A stretch of DNA of 9,505 nucleotides from Bacteriovoracaceae bacterium (GTDB lineage: Bacteria; Bdellovibrionota; Bacteriovoracia; Bacteriovoracales; Bacteriovoracaceae), in NCBI GenBank assembly GCA_023954595.1, contig JAGSHJ010000089.1, forward strand, positions 1 to 9,505. The letters are read 5' to 3'. A model generated the notes under the pieces. The model did not search any database and had not been told where the DNA came from. It saw only the letters and a program-made list of their open reading frames with translations. How positions within the stretch are numbered: position 1 is the first letter of the stretch; the number at the start of each line of letters is the position of its first letter. The translations under genes and the position numbers were made by a program. This document shows positions 1 to 6,020 of the stretch, in pieces.

Positions 1-477
1 ATCGTTGGAAACAATGGCTACTTTATGGCACATGTTCATTTTGCTCATGATTGTGTTATTGGAAACAATGTAACTCTTGCAAATGGTGTTATGTGCGCAG
101 GCCATGTTCATATTGGCGACTATGTCACTATGGGTGGGGCATGTGGAATTACTCCTTTTGTTTCAGTTGGTAAGGGCGCATTTATCGGTGCTGCAAGTGC
201 TCTTGATAAAGACATTCCTCATTTCTGTGCGGCCTTGGGCAATAGAATTAGACTTAAGGGCGTAAATATTATTGGAATGAAAAGACGCGGCTACAGCAAA
301 GACGAAATCAGTGAAGTTGTAGAATTTTATAGAATTATGGAAGCAAGCGCTCTTTCTCCAAAAGCGTTTGTTGAGCATCCAGAGAATATTGAAGATTATA
401 AGAACAACTCTGTAATTCAAGAGTTGATTGAGTTCATCTCCGGTAGTGAAATTGGTCTTCCACCATTCATGTCTTAA
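1..477 (+). CDS. lpxA: UDP-(GlcNAc or 3-amino analogue) O/N-acyltransferase LpxA, 3' part
   Basis: C-terminal 158 residues of LpxA; the frame is open from base 1, so the gene starts outside the window. LpxA transfers a 3-hydroxyacyl chain from acyl-ACP to position 3 of the UDP-sugar, the first step of lipid A synthesis in the cytoplasm. Visible are left-handed beta-helix hexapeptide repeats (fragment residues 1-65), the catalytic AHDC motif (His16, matching E. coli His125), a second active-site His13 (His122), AGHV with His35 (His144), and the C-terminal helical region with GVNI and KRRGYS, which bind the substrate. By alignment to E. coli the fragment begins near residue 110, so the whole protein would be about 267 aa, normal for the family. 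Two odd positions: E. coli His160 is Thr51 here (TPF instead of HQF), and Gly173, the hydrocarbon-ruler position, is Ala64. It is followed 24 nt later by gnnA and belongs to the lipid A operon. A different hexapeptide acyltransferase is unlikely given the motifs and neighbours. Confidence 0.9.
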   Translation: MVGNNGYFMAHVHFAHDCVIGNNVTLANGVMCAGHVHIGDYVTMGGACGITPFVSVGKGAFIGAASALDKDIPHFCAALGNRIRLKGVNIIGMKRRGYSKDEISEVVEFYRIMEASALSPKAFVEHPENIEDYKNNSVIQELIEFISGSEIGLPPFMS

Positions 478-501
478 GGACTTTGAAAAAAGAGGGTTAA
501 A

Positions 502-1449
502 ATGAGTAAAGTTAAAGTAGCGGTAATAGGATATGGACACCTAGGCAGGTGGCATGCTCAGAAGGCCGCTCAACTTGAAAACTGTGAGCTGGTAGCGATT
601 GTAGAGTCTTACCAGGTAAATAAAGACAAGGCCGAGCAAGCACATCCTGGTGTTAAGGTTGTGAACGATATTGAAGAGGTTCTTGGGGAGATAGACGCTG
701 CAGTTGTAGTAACTCCTACTTCAACCCACTTTCAGTTGGTTGAATTCTTATTAGAAAATAAAAAACATGTATTTTGTGAAAAACCTCTGTGTTCTACATC
801 TAAAGAAGCAAGGGCACTAAAAGAACATTTAAGTGACGATATTGTTCTTCAAGTTGGACACAGTGAAAGGTTTCATCAAGCTTGGGAAATCCTAAATGAT
901 GATGTCTCTCAAATCAAAGGTGCTGCAACTCTAAAGATTGAAAGAGTAGCTGCATTCAAAGGTAGAGCAACAGATGTTGATGTTGTTCAAGATCTTATGA
1001 TTCATGATTTGGATTTGACGCTATTTCTTCTTAAGAGAAAAGTAAAAAGTGTCAGAGCTTATGGACATAAGATTAGAACAGGCAAGTGGGACCAAGTTAA
1101 TGCTGTTCTAAATTTTGAGGATGGCTCAGTGGCCATGGTAACTTCTGGAAGAAATCACGTTCATGAAGTTAGAAGCTTGGAAATTACTCATGATAACGGG
1201 TGTCTATTTGTTGATTTATTTAGAAATAAAATTAGCAAAGCAAGTGACTCTGAATTTGAAAATGGTGAGTTTGTTCAAGAATTTGATTATGAAAAAAGAG
1301 ACCATTTACTTCTAGAGCAAGAAAACTTCTATAACTCTATTATAAATAAAACCTCTCCAGTGGTCGGTTACCAAGATGGAGTTGCTGCAATTGATTTAGT
1401 TCAGGCAGTGTTAAACAGTTTGGAAACGGGACAAGAGGTTGAAGTCTAA
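502..1449 (+). CDS. gnnA: Gfo/Idh/MocA-family NAD-dependent sugar dehydrogenase, probable UDP-GlcNAc 3-dehydrogenase GnnA
   Basis: 315-residue oxidoreductase of the Gfo/Idh/MocA family. Seen directly: an N-terminal Rossmann fold with GYGHLG (residues 10-15), the family CEKPL motif at 92-96 with its usual catalytic-site lysine Lys94, VGHSERF at 118-124, and DLMIHDLDL at 164-172, whose histidine fits the family's second active-site position. The start ATG has a strong Shine-Dalgarno (AGAGGG, 491-496) 5 nt upstream. Known from Acidithiobacillus ferrooxidans: GnnA oxidises the 3-OH of UDP-GlcNAc to a ketone, GnnB aminates it, and both genes lie between lpxA and lpxB, exactly where this gene sits. 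The inference is that it supplies UDP-GlcNAc3N so that LpxA forms an amide bond. The family is broad and substrate cannot be read from motifs alone, so the specific name rests largely on position. The 3' end overlaps lpxB by 11 nt, implying coupled translation. No aminotransferase partner is present here. Confidence 0.7.
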   Translation: MSKVKVAVIGYGHLGRWHAQKAAQLENCELVAIVESYQVNKDKAEQAHPGVKVVNDIEEVLGEIDAAVVVTPTSTHFQLVEFLLENKKHVFCEKPLCSTSKEARALKEHLSDDIVLQVGHSERFHQAWEILNDDVSQIKGAATLKIERVAAFKGRATDVDVVQDLMIHDLDLTLFLLKRKVKSVRAYGHKIRTGKWDQVNAVLNFEDGSVAMVTSGRNHVHEVRSLEITHDNGCLFVDLFRNKISKASDSEFENGEFVQEFDYEKRDHLLLEQENFYNSIINKTSPVVGYQDGVAAIDLVQAVLNSLETGQEVEV

Positions 1450-2581
1450 ACAAAGTTGCCTCATATTGGCGGGCGAGAGATCCGGAGAGGATCACGCCCT
1501 TACTTTCTTTGATGATTTGAAGAAGTCACTTCCTGAGTGCGAATTCTTTGGTGTTGGAGGGGAGCGACTTCGTGAAAGAGGCGTTGAAACTCTATATGAC
1601 ATCAAGGACTTCTCTGGAATTGGTATCTCTGAAGTTCTAAGTAAAATCCCTTTTTATTTTAAGGCCATGGATCAAATTGTGGCCGAGGTCGATAAAAGAA
1701 ATACTAAGACTGCCATTCTTATTGATTTTCAAGGCTTTAATCTAAAGCTTGCAAAGAAGTTACATAAAAAAGGCGTAAAAGTTCTTTATTATGTGGCACC
1801 ACAAGCGTGGGCATGGAAGGCATATAGAGCAAAGGCCTTGCAGAAATGCGTTCATACTCTTTTTACGATTCTTCCGTTTGAGAAGGAGTGGTTCACTAAA
1901 AGAGGTGTCTCAAAGACTAAGTCTGTAATTCATCCATTGATGATTGAGCACGGTGAGCGACTTAAAAACGTAAGAGTGAAAAAGGCGCAGGACTTTGAAG
2001 CTAGAAAGAAGAGAATACTTCTTCTTCCTGGTAGTCGCCGCTCTGAAGTATCCGTACTATTGCCTATCTTTGAGAAGGCCATGAAACTTTTAGGCGAGAA
2101 TGAGGAATTTGAACTTGCTACGGTTAAGGTCGAGTCCGTTCCTGAAGAGTGTTATAAAAGTGATTTAGAGTTTTCTAAAGTCTATGATGCTGAAGATTTA
2201 TCACTCGCTTTTGAGTGGGCAGATATGTGTGTGGCAGCATCTGGTACTGTTACATTAGCGTGTGGACTCTATGGTGTGCCAACAGTTGTTTGTTATAAGC
2301 TATCTCTAGTTAGTGAATTTATCTTTGGCCTACTAGTTAAGTATGACGGTCCAGTTTCACTTACAAATATAACTCACCAGAAATATTTATTTCCTGAGTT
2401 AATTCAACACAATGCCGACAGGTACAATATCGTTAAACATCTTAAACATTGGCTGAACAATCCTCAGGCCTATGACCAATGTTCACTTGAGTTGTCCAAG
2501 ACCAAGGAGCTTTTAAGCGGTGATGATTTCTCGGTTCCTGAATATATGGCCCAGGTGATACAATCCAGCTATGAAAGTTAA
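1439..2581 (+). CDS. lpxB: Lipid-A-disaccharide synthase LpxB
   Basis: 380-residue GT19 glycosyltransferase, normal length. It condenses a UDP-diacyl-sugar with lipid X to form the beta-1,6 disaccharide of lipid A at the cytoplasmic membrane face. Motifs: AGERSG at 11-16 (Glu13 matches E. coli Glu15 of AGEASGD), GVGGERL at 38-44, IDFQGFN at 95-101, the very characteristic PQAWAW at 121-126, LPGSRRSE at 196-203 (UDP-binding domain), ASGT at 267-270, and FPELIQ near 328-333. The start is TTG at 1439: the frame is closed by a stop at 1412 and has no ATG or GTG before the AGE motif, and this start gives the usual short N-terminus. It overlaps gnnA by 11 nt and lpxK by 11 nt, so translation is probably coupled. 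Oddities: the Glu that normally follows SGTxxL is Ala274, and SGD is SGE. Confidence 0.93.
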   Translation: MKSKQSCLILAGERSGEDHALTFFDDLKKSLPECEFFGVGGERLRERGVETLYDIKDFSGIGISEVLSKIPFYFKAMDQIVAEVDKRNTKTAILIDFQGFNLKLAKKLHKKGVKVLYYVAPQAWAWKAYRAKALQKCVHTLFTILPFEKEWFTKRGVSKTKSVIHPLMIEHGERLKNVRVKKAQDFEARKKRILLLPGSRRSEVSVLLPIFEKAMKLLGENEEFELATVKVESVPEECYKSDLEFSKVYDAEDLSLAFEWADMCVAASGTVTLACGLYGVPTVVCYKLSLVSEFIFGLLVKYDGPVSLTNITHQKYLFPELIQHNADRYNIVKHLKHWLNNPQAYDQCSLELSKTKELLSGDDFSVPEYMAQVIQSSYES

Positions 2582-3638
2582 ACTTGTCTCAAATCTTCTT
2601 TTAAAGCCAGTCTCAAAACTATGGGAGAGCGTGTATCGTATACGCAGGTCTTTTTATGAGTATGGGATCAAGAAAAAAGAGTACTTTAAGGTTCCTATCA
2701 TATCAGTGGGTAACGTTACCTTTGGTGGGACAGGAAAGACTCCTCTTATTATATGGCTTGTAAATAAGCTTGAAGATGATTACAAGATGACCCCAGTGGT
2801 TCTCACAAGAGGTTATAAGGGATCTCTTGAAAATAAGTCAGGCATCATTAAAGGTGGACAGCGTTTTCGCTCAAACCCTCAAGAGTTTGGAGACGAGCCA
2901 ATGCTTATCTCTCAAAGGCTCAAGAGTGGGGCCGTGATCGTTGGAAAAAGAAGGGCCCAAAACCTTAAAAAGTACTTCCACGAAGTTCTTCCAGATGTTG
3001 TTCTTTTGGACGACGGTTTTCAGCATATTCAACTCTACAGGTCTTATAATATTGTTTTATTTGACGCCTTATTGCCTCTTGATCGTTATAAAACGGCCCC
3101 CTTAGGCTATCTACGTGAGGGACTAACATCTCTAAGACATGCGGATGCTATCCTCATTAGTAGATCAGACCAAGTTGATGAGGAAAAACTTGAGGCACTT
3201 TTAGCATTGCTTAGGCCTTATCACAGGCCAGATACTGTTATTGGGAAATTTAAGTATATTCCAACAGGGCTGTATGACTGCTACTACAATAAAAAAATGG
3301 AAGTAGATCAGCTCAAAGGTAGAAAGGTTGTGGCATTAAGTGCGATTGCCTCACCAGAAGCTTTTTATAAGATGCTTGAAAATGCCGGTGCAGAAATAGT
3401 GGATAAAATCGATTATCCGGATCATCACTTCTTTAGCGATGAAGAACTTAATTCCATCCTTCTAAGTGCTACAAAAAATGATGCATTGGTTATGACCAGT
3501 GAGAAAGATATGGTCAAGATCCGCCGTGTGTCCCAAGACCCTCGTATTCTTTACCTAAACATATCAGTAGACTTCCTGAGTGGAGAGCAAGAGTTTTTGT
3601 CAGGTATAAAGAAAGTTATCAACCTTGATTATCAATAG
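2571..3638 (+). CDS. lpxK: Tetraacyldisaccharide 4'-kinase LpxK
   Basis: 355-residue lipid A 4'-kinase, slightly longer than the usual 320-340. It phosphorylates the 4' position of the tetraacyl disaccharide at the inner-membrane surface using ATP. Motifs in order: an N-terminal amphipathic/basic segment (residues 5-30) that would contact the membrane; the P-loop GGTGKTP at 52-58; LTRGYKG at 78-84; GDEP at 107-110; LLDDGFQH at 145-152 with the paired catalytic-region aspartates 147-148; PLGYLREG at 177-184; and PDHHFF at 283-288. All positions expected for an active kinase appear intact. The ATG lies inside the end of lpxB, with an AGGTGA Shine-Dalgarno-like sequence at 2553-2558. Operon position directly after lpxB is common in Gram-negatives. 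Its presence means a 4'-phosphorylated intermediate is probably made, even if the mature lipid A carries something else. Confidence 0.94.
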   Translation: MKVKLVSNLLLKPVSKLWESVYRIRRSFYEYGIKKKEYFKVPIISVGNVTFGGTGKTPLIIWLVNKLEDDYKMTPVVLTRGYKGSLENKSGIIKGGQRFRSNPQEFGDEPMLISQRLKSGAVIVGKRRAQNLKKYFHEVLPDVVLLDDGFQHIQLYRSYNIVLFDALLPLDRYKTAPLGYLREGLTSLRHADAILISRSDQVDEEKLEALLALLRPYHRPDTVIGKFKYIPTGLYDCYYNKKMEVDQLKGRKVVALSAIASPEAFYKMLENAGAEIVDKIDYPDHHFFSDEELNSILLSATKNDALVMTSEKDMVKIRRVSQDPRILYLNISVDFLSGEQEFLSGIKKVINLDYQ

Positions 3639-3652
3639 AATGGGTCTAAAAT
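3625..3652 (+). promoter_or_regulatory. Possible internal sigma-70 promoter before the lipoprotein gene
   Basis: TTGATT (3625-3630), a 16-nt spacer, then TAAAAT (3647-3652): 4/6 and 5/6 matches to sigma-70 boxes. It would start transcription near 3659, 17 nt before the GTG start at 3676. The region is AT-rich, so a chance match is quite possible. If real, it lets the lipoprotein/glycosyltransferase pair be expressed apart from lpxA-lpxK. Confidence 0.3.
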
Positions 3653-3675
3653 AAGAAGATAACCAAGGATAATGT

Positions 3676-4758
3676 GTGAACTATCTTCTTATAACATCTT
3701 TAATTATATTCTTATCTTCTTGTTCCTCCCAAAGCTGGAGTGAACTTTTTAACGATGACAGTCCAGAGCAACGTAACAAAGAACTTATGGAGTCTTTTGG
3801 AACTGAGGAAGAAGTCTTAGAGAAATTTGCTGAGACAGAGAAGGTGGAGCAAAAGCCCACAGAGAGCACATCTAAGCAGGTCGAAAAGAAAGTTGTTAAA
3901 AAACGTCCAGTCAAAAAACAAGTACAATCAAAAAGACAAAAGCCTAAAAAAGTAGAGTCACCAAAGAAGACAATTGATAAAAAAGTTGCTGCAACTTGGC
4001 CTAAAGATTATCCACAAGAGTTGAAAGAGATTTCCAAAAATAGCCAAAAACTTTGGAAATCATATACGCCCAAGTTCTTCGCTGGTGAGAAAATCTTCAT
4101 GGATATTAATTACATGGGAATCTCAACAGGAAAAATTGTCTTAACAACCGAGCAGGAAACTGTAATAGGTGAGCGTCCAGTTTATCATGTTAATGCACGC
4201 GTCAAGACTGCTGATTATTATCGCTATCTTTACGAATTGGACGACAATATTGACTCCTACATCCTTAAAGATATTTATTCACCAGTAAAATTTAGCCTTA
4301 TCCAGCGTGAATCTGGTCAGGATGTTGATGATCTTCAACTTTTTGATATTGAGAAGTTAAAGACTTACTCCTTTTATAAAAGAGTTACCGAAGATCGAAC
4401 CAAGAAAAAGAAGAGCGAAGAGTTTATCCCAAATCGTTTCACAGACCCTCTGCATGTAATCTGGTTTTTAAGAGGGCTACCAATGGAGAGTGGGTTGAGC
4501 TTTGAAGTTCCAATCATTAATCGTGGTAAAATTATAATTTTAAAGACCAAAAATAAAGGCCTTGAGACTATAGAAACAGATCTAGGGGAGATGAAGGCAT
4601 ATAAAATGTCTGCAACTACCAGCTACACCGGCGAAACGCTAAAAAGTGGTGAAATGACTTTTTGGTTCTCAGCTGATGAGAGGCGAACGTTTCTTCAGTT
4701 TAAGGCGAAAATTAAAATCGGCTCTATAAGCGGCGAAATCAAGAAATATAAAAAATGA
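3676..4758 (+). CDS. Putative lipoprotein with basic linker and DUF3108-like domain
   Basis: 360 residues. Residues 1-15 form a hydrophobic signal segment followed by a lipobox (LSSC, Cys16), so the mature protein should be lipid-anchored and periplasmic or at the outer membrane. Residues 28-65 are acidic and probably disordered; residues 66-103 form a strongly Lys/Arg/Pro-rich linker; from about 132 to the end is a beta-rich domain resembling DUF3108, whose members are periplasmic and of no firmly established function. Start: GTG at 3676 with AAGGA (3665-3669) 6 nt before it; the frame is closed by TAA at 3670, so no longer N-terminus is possible. Oddity: the n-region (MNY) lacks the usual Lys/Arg before the hydrophobic core. 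It follows lpxK by 37 nt and its TGA overlaps the ATG of the glycosyltransferase (ATGA). The context suggests a role in the envelope, perhaps LPS-related, but this is inference. The domain call is from overall resemblance (FxAGEKIxMDINYMG opening, WFSADERR near the end) and was not tested. Confidence 0.7.
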   Translation: MNYLLITSLIIFLSSCSSQSWSELFNDDSPEQRNKELMESFGTEEEVLEKFAETEKVEQKPTESTSKQVEKKVVKKRPVKKQVQSKRQKPKKVESPKKTIDKKVAATWPKDYPQELKEISKNSQKLWKSYTPKFFAGEKIFMDINYMGISTGKIVLTTEQETVIGERPVYHVNARVKTADYYRYLYELDDNIDSYILKDIYSPVKFSLIQRESGQDVDDLQLFDIEKLKTYSFYKRVTEDRTKKKKSEEFIPNRFTDPLHVIWFLRGLPMESGLSFEVPIINRGKIIILKTKNKGLETIETDLGEMKAYKMSATTSYTGETLKSGEMTFWFSADERRTFLQFKAKIKIGSISGEIKKYKK

Positions 4759-5921
4759 AAGAAAGAGTTCATGTAAATGATTTAACGACCCTGTTTATTT
4801 GTCCTACTAAAAAGTGGAGGACACTTGAACGTAAGGCAATCGCTGACTGCCTTTATCTGCGTGACTGTGGGGGAAATCCTATTCTATTTTGTGTCAAAGG
4901 CACTTATGTTGATAGAGAAGCTGAAAAACGCGATCTTCCAAGAATATACTACACAGGCCAGAAGTTGGATCGGCTCTTTGATCTTCGCTATATTCGAGAT
5001 ATGCGAAAAATCTTAAATGAAAACAGATTTGATATTGTTCATTGCTATAATTTGGACTTCATTTGGGGGCTTTGCTTTGTTTTAATGTCAAACCCTAAGG
5101 TCCCACTTCTTTTGACGTTTAATCGCTTTTTAAACTTTACCCAAAAATCACTTTGGCAAAGATGGCTCTTTAGAAGAGTTGATCTGGTTATTACTTTTTC
5201 CCAAACAACCAAAGAAATTGCACAAGAGACTCTTCCTGTGAGTTTTAGAAAGATTAAAATCGCAGGTGGGGGAATTGATGTGATTCCTAAGGCCATCAGA
5301 GAGGAAAAACTCACTAAGAGACTTGGTTCCATTATTTCTGGATCTGATGATGTGGATAGGGTGAAGGTTGTGATGTATGCACTTCAGTCTCTTTTATCCT
5401 CAACTATTGATTTGGGAATAAAACTTGAATTTGCAGTATTTAGCTCCTTTGACCAGGATTCAGATGAATTAGTGCCACTTCAAGAGCTGGTTTCACAATT
5501 GGGGTTAACCGAGGTCGTTAGCTATAAACCTTTATTTAGTGGAGAGAGTACTTTTAAGGAAGTAGATATCTTTGTTGGGACATCATTTGGGGAACCATTC
5601 AATGACTTTGAGATTATGGCCCTTTTGTCTCATGTCCCTGTAATTTTTCCACGCACGGCATCTCGTCAATCAATTTTATTGCAATATAAGTGGGTTGGAG
5701 AGTCGTATTACTTTGAGGATGCTAGAGAGCTTAAAGCTAAGCTTTTGAAGTTGCTAATTAATGAGCAAGTATATCTAAACGAGCTCCAGGACAGTCATGA
5801 GCAAATCAAAGAATTGCATGGAATTGAGGCCTATGCCGAGAGGGTTTCAGGCTTCTATGAAAGGCTGTACGCCAAGCGTCTAAGGTACATCAGACATAAA
5901 GAAAAACTCAATTATTCTTAG
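4755..5921 (+). CDS. Divergent GT4-like (GT-B fold) glycosyltransferase
   Basis: 388 residues, cytoplasmic, no signal or membrane segments. It looks like a glycosyltransferase of the GT4 / RfaB type. The N-terminal half has a Rossmann-like pattern, including FDIVHCYN (92-99), LLLTFNR (118-124) and VDLVITFSQ (142-150). In the C-terminal half VDIFVGTSFGEPFNDFEIMA (270-289) and PVIFPR (295-300) align with the family's donor-binding region. That region is degenerate: the usual E-x7-E pair is spaced differently (Glu280, Glu286), and the GRL...KG motif that normally opens the C-terminal domain is missing around 203-225. Activity and donor sugar cannot be read from the sequence. The ATG overlaps the stop of the lipoprotein gene (ATGA), so the two are likely translated together. 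Last gene of the lipid A operon; it may decorate lipid A or core sugar, or may have another role. The reading frame is clean, so it is not a pseudogene. Confidence 0.65.
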   Translation: MKERVHVNDLTTLFICPTKKWRTLERKAIADCLYLRDCGGNPILFCVKGTYVDREAEKRDLPRIYYTGQKLDRLFDLRYIRDMRKILNENRFDIVHCYNLDFIWGLCFVLMSNPKVPLLLTFNRFLNFTQKSLWQRWLFRRVDLVITFSQTTKEIAQETLPVSFRKIKIAGGGIDVIPKAIREEKLTKRLGSIISGSDDVDRVKVVMYALQSLLSSTIDLGIKLEFAVFSSFDQDSDELVPLQELVSQLGLTEVVSYKPLFSGESTFKEVDIFVGTSFGEPFNDFEIMALLSHVPVIFPRTASRQSILLQYKWVGESYYFEDARELKAKLLKLLINEQVYLNELQDSHEQIKELHGIEAYAERVSGFYERLYAKRLRYIRHKEKLNYS

Positions 5922-5937
5922 GGCTTGAATTGCCCTA
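5919..5937 (+). other. Perfect 6-bp hairpin at the end of the lipid A operon
   Basis: TAGGGC (5919-5924), a 7-nt loop, then GCCCTA (5932-5937). The left arm contains the stop codon of the glycosyltransferase gene. There is no T-run after it, so it is not a standard rho-independent terminator. It may slow 3'-end decay or act with Rho, or be chance. Confidence 0.35.
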
Positions 5938-5940
5938 CGG

Positions 5941-5969
5941 TTGACTTATTCCCGTGGTCATCATATAAA
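5941..5969 (+). promoter_or_regulatory. Strong sigma-70-type promoter of rpsA
   Basis: TTGACT (5941-5946), a 17-nt spacer, and TATAAA (5964-5969): 5/6 matches to both consensus boxes at ideal spacing. Predicted start of transcription is about 5976, giving a 45-nt leader before the rpsA ATG at 6021. A strong dedicated promoter fits a highly expressed ribosomal gene and separates it from the lipid A operon. Confidence 0.7.
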
Positions 5970-5977
5970 TCTAAGCC

Positions 5978-5993
5978 TTCTACAGTAGTAGAA
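5978..5993 (+). promoter_or_regulatory. Hairpin in the rpsA mRNA leader
   Basis: TTCTAC (5978-5983), loop AGTA, GTAGAA (5988-5993): a perfect 6-bp stem at the predicted 5' end of the rpsA transcript. In E. coli the rpsA leader folds into hairpins that mediate autogenous control by S1; a similar or mRNA-stabilising role here is inference. The Shine-Dalgarno AAGAGGTG (6009-6016) lies downstream of it, outside the stem. Confidence 0.4.
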
Positions 5994-6020
5994 TTAATGC
6001 CAGTATTTAAGAGGTGTCTT

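Noticed and set aside
163..540. Minus-strand open frame of 125 residues across the end of lpxA
   Set aside because: It is antisense to the conserved LpxA motifs, has no recognisable domain, and its start lies inside gnnA.
5925..6020. In-frame TTG extension that would lengthen S1 by 32 residues
   Set aside because: It contains the rpsA promoter and leader hairpin, has no ribosome binding site, and its residues do not resemble the S1 N-terminus. The ATG at 6021 has a strong Shine-Dalgarno.
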